Positions 60,257 to 64,000 of a stretch of DNA of 64,000 nt are shown piece after piece (positions within the stretch are counted from its first letter, which is position 1; each line of letters begins with the position of its first letter). The notes under the pieces were generated by a model. The model did no database searches and was not told where the DNA came from. It saw only the letters and a list, made by a program, of their open reading frames with translations. The stretch covers positions 62,001 to 126,000 of the forward strand of contig NZ_JAAGPD010000033.1 of NCBI RefSeq assembly GCF_017104565.1. Reading direction: 5' to 3'. Origin of the DNA: Paraburkholderia sp. Tr-20389. GTDB lineage: Bacteria; Pseudomonadota; Gammaproteobacteria; Burkholderiales; Burkholderiaceae. A program made the position numbers and the translations under genes.

Positions 60257-61108
60257 TCAGGCCGAGCGCGCAGCGTTGAACGGCAGCGCGCGCGTGCGAG
60301 GCGCGGCGCCTGCTGCGTTGTCGGGCTGCAGCGTGTCGTCGAGCAGCTCGCGCGCATCGTCGCCATAGAGCTTTTGCAACAGCGCGGGCGTGAGCGCCGA
60401 AGAAGGACCGTCGTAGACGATCTTGCCGCGCCGCATCGCGATCGTGCGCCGGCAGTACTGCATCGCGATGTCGACCTGATGCAGCGACACCAGCACCGTC
60501 AGCCGATGCTCGATGTTCAGTGTGCGCAGCATCTCCATCACGCGGCGCGACGATTCGGGGTCGAGCGAGGCGATCGGCTCGTCGGCGAGAATGATGCGCG
60601 CCTGCTGCACGAGCGCACGTGCGAGCGCGGCGCGCTGCTGCTGTCCACCCGAGAGATTCGACGCACGTTCGCGCGCATGTTCGCCGATGCCGACTTCGTT
60701 CAACGCCGACATCGACAGTTCGCGCTCGCCGCGCGGAAAGCAGCCGGTGAGACGGCGCCACAGCGGCAGGCGCGCGAGTGCGCCGATCAGCACGTTCGCC
60801 TCGACCGTCAGCCGGTTCACGAGATTGAACTGCTGGAAAACGAAACCGATGTCGCGGCGAATGCTGCGCACTTCGCGCACGATGCGCCCGTTCTGCTGGA
60901 TCGGCCGGCCGAGAATCGAAATCTGCGAAGGCTGCGCATCCGACACCGTGAAGCCCGCGATATGCCGCAACAGTGTCGACTTGCCCGAGCCCGATGCACC
61001 GATCAGCGCAACCATTTCGCCTTGTTCGACGCGCAGGTCGATTTCGTCGAGCGCTTTGCGGCCGTTGCCGAACGTCTTGCTCAGACGTTCGATGCGGATT
61101 GCTTCCAT
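60257..61108 (-). CDS. phnC: Phosphonate/phosphite ABC transporter ATPase
   Basis: 283-residue ATPase of the PhnC group. Walker A is [11 protein letters not shown], the Q-loop [14 protein letters not shown], signature LSGGQQQR, Walker [17 protein letters not shown] and the switch VSLHQVD. The insert after the Q-loop ([19 protein letters not shown]) is characteristic of phosphonate importers. It is first in the operon phnCDE; the upstream region did not show a clear Pho box. A C-terminal tail of about 20 residues ([19 protein letters not shown]) is low-complexity. Confidence 0.95.
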   Translation of the reverse strand: MEAIRIERLSKTFGNGRKALDEIDLRVEQGEMVALIGASGSGKSTLLRHIAGFTVSDAQPSQISILGRPIQQNGRIVREVRSIRRDIGFVFQQFNLVNRLTVEANVLIGALARLPLWRRLTGCFPRGERELSMSALNEVGIGEHARERASNLSGGQQQRAALARALVQQARIILADEPIASLDPESSRRVMEMLRTLNIEHRLTVLVSLHQVDIAMQYCRRTIAMRRGKIVYDGPSSALTPALLQKLYGDDARELLDDTLQPDNAAGAAPRTRALPFNAARSA

Positions 61109-61495
61109 GTGTGTCCTGTCGATGGCTCCGGTGCGTGCCGGAAGTTGTGGGACATTCTAGAAAGCGTCTGTGACGGTTGAGTGAAGGCGTCGCAACATCT
61201 AGACGACTATATCTTTGCGTTGCTGCCCGCCGATTCATTGATTCGTCACGCAGCGTGCGGCGTGCCGCAGTATTCGATCGCGCTGTGTGTCATATCTATG
61301 TCAAACGAAACGAAGGCGTGTTGGCACTGCCAGGGTTCGACGCGCGCGATCGGCCATTCCGTGGCATAAAAACTGCGGCATCTCGAAGACACACGACGGG
61401 TCCGCGCCGATAGGCGTCCGTCATACAAAGCGGCTATATTGGCGGCGGCAGGCGGCGCTCTCCCCGATGCAGCCGTCCATAACGAAACTACAACC
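61109..61495. other. Divergent intergenic region phnC / M14 peptidase
   Basis: About 390 bases holding the phnC promoter on the left and a possible sigma-54 promoter (61362-61376) for the right-hand operon. A 23-codon frame MSNETKACWHCQGSTRAIGH (from 61299) with a CxxC motif is present but has no ribosome-binding site. Confidence 0.5.
61362..61376 (+). promoter_or_regulatory. Possible sigma-54 promoter
   Basis: TGGCATAAAAACTGC preserves the GG and GC elements of the -24/-12 consensus TGGCAC-N5-TTGC with correct spacing. It lies about 120 bases upstream of the M14 peptidase start. No enhancer-binding regulator gene is nearby. Confidence 0.45.
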
Positions 61496-62530
61496 ATGCG
61501 CGCTTTCAGTTTGTTGCCTGACAGCTTCGCCGAATACGACGATCTGAAGGCGCTGCTCGACGAGGGCGCGCGTTCGTTCGATATCAAGAGCGTGGCCGAC
61601 GTCGAGGTAGCAGGCCGCACATTCGAGGTGTATGTCGCGTCGATTGGATCGAACGACCCCCACGCTCCCGCTGTCGGTTTCTTCGGCGGCATCCACGGGC
61701 TCGAACGGATCGGCTCGCGGCTCGTGCTCGAATACATGCGCTCGCTATTGTCCCGGCTCACATGGGACGAACTGCTGCTGCAACAGCTCGAATCCATTCG
61801 TATCTACATCGTGCCGATCGTCAATCCGGGCGGCATGTGGGCGGCGACACGCGCGAATCCGAACGGCGTCGATCTGATGCGCAACGCCCCGCAGGACGCC
61901 GAGGAGCGCGTGCCCCTGCTCGCCGGCGGCCAGCGTGTCGGCTCGTGGCTGCCGTGGTATCGCGGGCGGCGCGGCGCACCGATGGAAGGGGAGGCGGAGG
62001 CGCTGCTGCGAGTCGTCGCGGAAGAACTCTCAACGCGGCCGCTGTCGTTTGCGCTCGATTGCCATTCGGGATACGGCTGGAGCGACAGTATCTGGTTTCC
62101 CTACGCGAAGACGCGCCGCGCGATGCCGCATCTGCCGGAGATGTACGCGCTGAAAACGATGTTCGAGCGCGCGCATCCGCATCACGGCTATATGTTCGAG
62201 CCGCAGAGCCATCAGTACCTTCTGCACGGCGATCTGTGGGACTGGGCCTACGACCGCACGCCGCCGCCCAATATCTTTCTGCCGATGACGCTCGAACTTG
62301 GCTCATGGCTGTGGATCAAGAAGAACCCGCGGCAGATCTTCTCGCGCCAGGGCATGTTCAACCCCGTGAAGGCGCACCGTACCGCGCGCGTGTTGCGGCG
62401 CCATGCGAACCTGCTCGATTTCCTGACGCGCGCAGCGTATGCGTCGGAGCGCTGGCTGCCGCAGGGCAACCGGCGCGATCAGCTGCTCACCAGCGCGACT
62501 GAACTCTGGTACAGGCGCAACGAAAAATGA
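61496..62530 (+). CDS. M14-family zinc carboxypeptidase
   Basis: 344-residue metallopeptidase of the M14/succinylglutamate desuccinylase-like group. Zinc ligands are seen in FFGGIHGLERIGSRL (His-x-x-Glu) and FALDCHSGYGWSDS (His); the substrate Arg/Asn region is NPNGVDLMRNAP, and the catalytic Glu is in MTLELGSWLW. There is no signal peptide. ATG at 61496 gives MRAFSLLPDSF. The stop overlaps the ATG of an alpha/beta hydrolase (ATGA), so both are co-translated. It may trim peptides or deacylate amino acids; substrate unknown. Confidence 0.9.
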   Translation: MRAFSLLPDSFAEYDDLKALLDEGARSFDIKSVADVEVAGRTFEVYVASIGSNDPHAPAVGFFGGIHGLERIGSRLVLEYMRSLLSRLTWDELLLQQLESIRIYIVPIVNPGGMWAATRANPNGVDLMRNAPQDAEERVPLLAGGQRVGSWLPWYRGRRGAPMEGEAEALLRVVAEELSTRPLSFALDCHSGYGWSDSIWFPYAKTRRAMPHLPEMYALKTMFERAHPHHGYMFEPQSHQYLLHGDLWDWAYDRTPPPNIFLPMTLELGSWLWIKKNPRQIFSRQGMFNPVKAHRTARVLRRHANLLDFLTRAAYASERWLPQGNRRDQLLTSATELWYRRNEK

Positions 62531-63363
62531 GCACCTGGATCCTGTTGCGCGGCCTGACCCGCGAAGCGCGCCATTGGGGCGCGCTGCCCGATGCGTTGCG
62601 CGCGGCGCTGGACGGCACGAAGCCCGGCGCGGGGCGCGCGAACGCCGCGCCGTCGCGCGTGCTGACCATCGACCTGCCCGGCAACGGCGAACACGCAAAC
62701 CTGCGCGCGCCGCTACAGGTTGCCGGGATGGTCGACTTCGTGCGCGCGGCGGCACGCGCGAGCGGCGCGCCGGCCCCGTATTGCGTGCTGGCGATGTCGC
62801 TGGGCGGCATGGTCGCGACGTGCTGGGCGCAGCGTCATCCCGCCGATATCGCGCGGCTCGTGCTGATCAATACGAGCATGCGGCCGTTCAGCCGCTTCGA
62901 CGAACGGTTGCGTCCACAGGCATGGTCTGGGCTCGCGCACATCGCGTGGCATTGGGACGAGGCAAGCGTTGCAGAGGCCGAGATTCATCGTCTGACCTGC
63001 ACCAACCGCGCGACCCGCGACGCCGATGTCGAAGCATGGACGGCCATCCGCGAAAGCGCGCCCGTCAGCCGCGCGAACGCGCTGCGGCAACTGCTTGCAG
63101 CCGCGCGCTTCAGCGCGCAACGGCAGCGGCCGGCATGCCCGACGCTCGTGCTCTCGACGCGTGAAGACGGACTTGTCGATCCCGCATGCTCCGCGGCGCT
63201 CGCGGCGGCCTGGGGTGCGCCGCACTGGCGCCACGCGTGGGCTGGCCACGATCTTCCGCACGACGACCCCGCATGGACCGTCGAGCGCATTCGCGCATGG
63301 CTCGATCAACAGGATGAGAATCCGGACTTCGAAAACGCAGAATCCGGTTCAACCGATGAATAA
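62527..63363 (+). CDS. Alpha/beta hydrolase
   Basis: 278-residue serine hydrolase. The oxyanion region is MSTWILLRGLTREARHWG and the nucleophile elbow AMSLGGMVA (Ser near residue 90), with LVLSTREDGLVDP carrying the acid and WAGHDLPHDDP the histidine. It resembles small-molecule esterases/lactonases. Its ATG overlaps the stop of the M14 peptidase, showing coupling; the pair may process one substrate, for example an esterified or amidated peptide. The C-terminal residues after LDQQDENPD are acidic and probably disordered. Confidence 0.87.
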   Translation: MSTWILLRGLTREARHWGALPDALRAALDGTKPGAGRANAAPSRVLTIDLPGNGEHANLRAPLQVAGMVDFVRAAARASGAPAPYCVLAMSLGGMVATCWAQRHPADIARLVLINTSMRPFSRFDERLRPQAWSGLAHIAWHWDEASVAEAEIHRLTCTNRATRDADVEAWTAIRESAPVSRANALRQLLAAARFSAQRQRPACPTLVLSTREDGLVDPACSAALAAAWGAPHWRHAWAGHDLPHDDPAWTVERIRAWLDQQDENPDFENAESGSTDE

Positions 63364-64000
63364 TCGATAATTAAATAGATCATTCATGGGTGAAAGCATT
63401 CCGGAGCCGTGTTTTGATGCATCGCATTAGTGCGGTGCAATAAAACCGCGGCGGTATTTCTATCAAGCGTTGACCTATTTTATTTCTGATGGACAAGCCT
63501 CATTATTAATGGGAAATTGATGCTGCGCGCCATTATCATGTGATTAATTTCAGGGGTTCTGCGCATTAGGCGCCTACTGAAATTGTAAAATAATTACGCT
63601 GCCCGCCGGGCGATTCGGAAAAACATGCGGATGAAGGCTGCATGCGGCTTGCGGCGTCGTAAACGATACGTTTTTTTGCGCCAGGAATTCGGCGTGCGAC
63701 GCCAGCGACGATTCCGCGCAAAACCATGGTGCGCAAGGCCACTCAGGGTTTTTCTCGAAAAATCGCGGGGCTAGAGGAGCCGATTATCCTGGGACTCAAG
63801 AATCGGGCCCACCAAAAAAGAAACGTTTTTAAAAGCTCCGCTTTTTTATCAAAAATGTTCTGCAATCGTTTGAATCGAAAGCGATTTCAAAACCCCTCAT
63901 ATTCGCAAACCGGTGCAATGCCGGTTTCGCCGTTTCAAACGCGCAACATAAAACCTAGGTATTAACCCCTAAGTTTTCATCCCGCATAACGGGAAACAAG
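63364..64000. other. AT-rich right end, no supported gene
   Basis: About 640 bases markedly richer in A/T than the rest of the window. It contains AAACCGG (63908-63914) with CCGGTTT (63922-63928) as a hairpin and AAAAGC with GCTTTT near 63831-63845. A 79-codon frame (63726-63965) has neither normal codon use nor a ribosome-binding site. The base composition suggests a regulatory region or the edge of acquired DNA. Confidence 0.5.

Noticed and set aside
61109-61220. Possible Pho box upstream of phnC
   Set aside because: Only isolated CTGTGAC-like half sites, without the tandem spacing.
61299-61370. 23-residue CxxC micropeptide frame
   Set aside because: No Shine-Dalgarno sequence and it lies over the candidate sigma-54 promoter.
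63726-63965. 79-codon frame in the right end
   Set aside because: AT-rich, unlike the codon use of real genes here, and no ribosome-binding site.

Overview
The window is a GC-rich stretch of beta-proteobacterial chromosome. Strong G/C bias at third codon positions, dense gene packing, GTG and TTG starts, DUF3331- and DUF3141-type genes and a typical intergenic repeat containing CCTACTTTTC all point to Burkholderiaceae, most likely Paraburkholderia or Caballeronia. I saw no rRNA, tRNA, CRISPR array, intact insertion sequence or prophage. The content looks like accessory or secondary-chromosome material: transport, catabolism, c-di-GMP signalling, envelope proteins and several LysR-type regulators.

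Layout. 0.5-12.5 kb: secreted tannase/feruloyl esterase, SAM methyltransferase, a four-gene MacAB-like ABC exporter (HlyD adaptor, ATPase, two FtsX-like permeases), YciI-like protein, LysR regulator divergent from an aldehyde dehydrogenase, and small proteins. 12.5-21.8 kb: Fur-boxed TonB siderophore receptor with a strong terminator, an unannotated 48-residue lipoprotein next to an LprI-like protein, GNAT acetyltransferase, GGDEF-EAL protein, tRNA 2-selenouridine synthase, CBS protein, uroporphyrinogen-III methyltransferase. 22-28.9 kb: methyltransferase with regulatory domain, SMP-30 lactonase and XylX-like FAH-family dehydratase, then a c-di-GMP-I (GEMM-I) riboswitch leading a secreted spherulin-4/GH135-like protein, and two secreted proteins.

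28.9-38.9 kb: a stand-alone RpoD paralogue, an RRM-like small protein, and the operon DUF3141 (PhaC-like)-Pta-AckA-FabI, probably an overflow/low-oxygen carbon module, next to an acyl-CoA dehydrogenase. 39-48 kb: TauE/SafE exporter, YbjQ + Pmp3 pair, GAF/DUF484-like-GGDEF cyclase, envelope proteins, an AT-rich gap leading into an orphan IS630-type helix-turn-helix protein, a lytic transglycosylase with two secreted neighbours, MgtC and a DUF4142 protein. 48-57.6 kb: WrbA, YbaK, LysR, DUF3331, DUF427, a carbonic anhydrase-SulP pair (probable bicarbonate uptake), small membrane/lipoproteins and a DegP-like protease without a signal peptide. 57.6-64 kb: a large head-to-head inverted repeat, phnCDE phosphonate/phosphite importer, and a translationally coupled M14 peptidase-alpha/beta hydrolase pair behind a possible sigma-54 promoter. 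The last 0.6 kb is AT-rich and apparently non-coding.

The most interesting connection is c-di-GMP: one GGDEF-EAL enzyme and one diguanylate cyclase set the signal, and the riboswitch at 26.2 kb offers a direct RNA read-out controlling a secreted, probably matrix-acting glycosidase.
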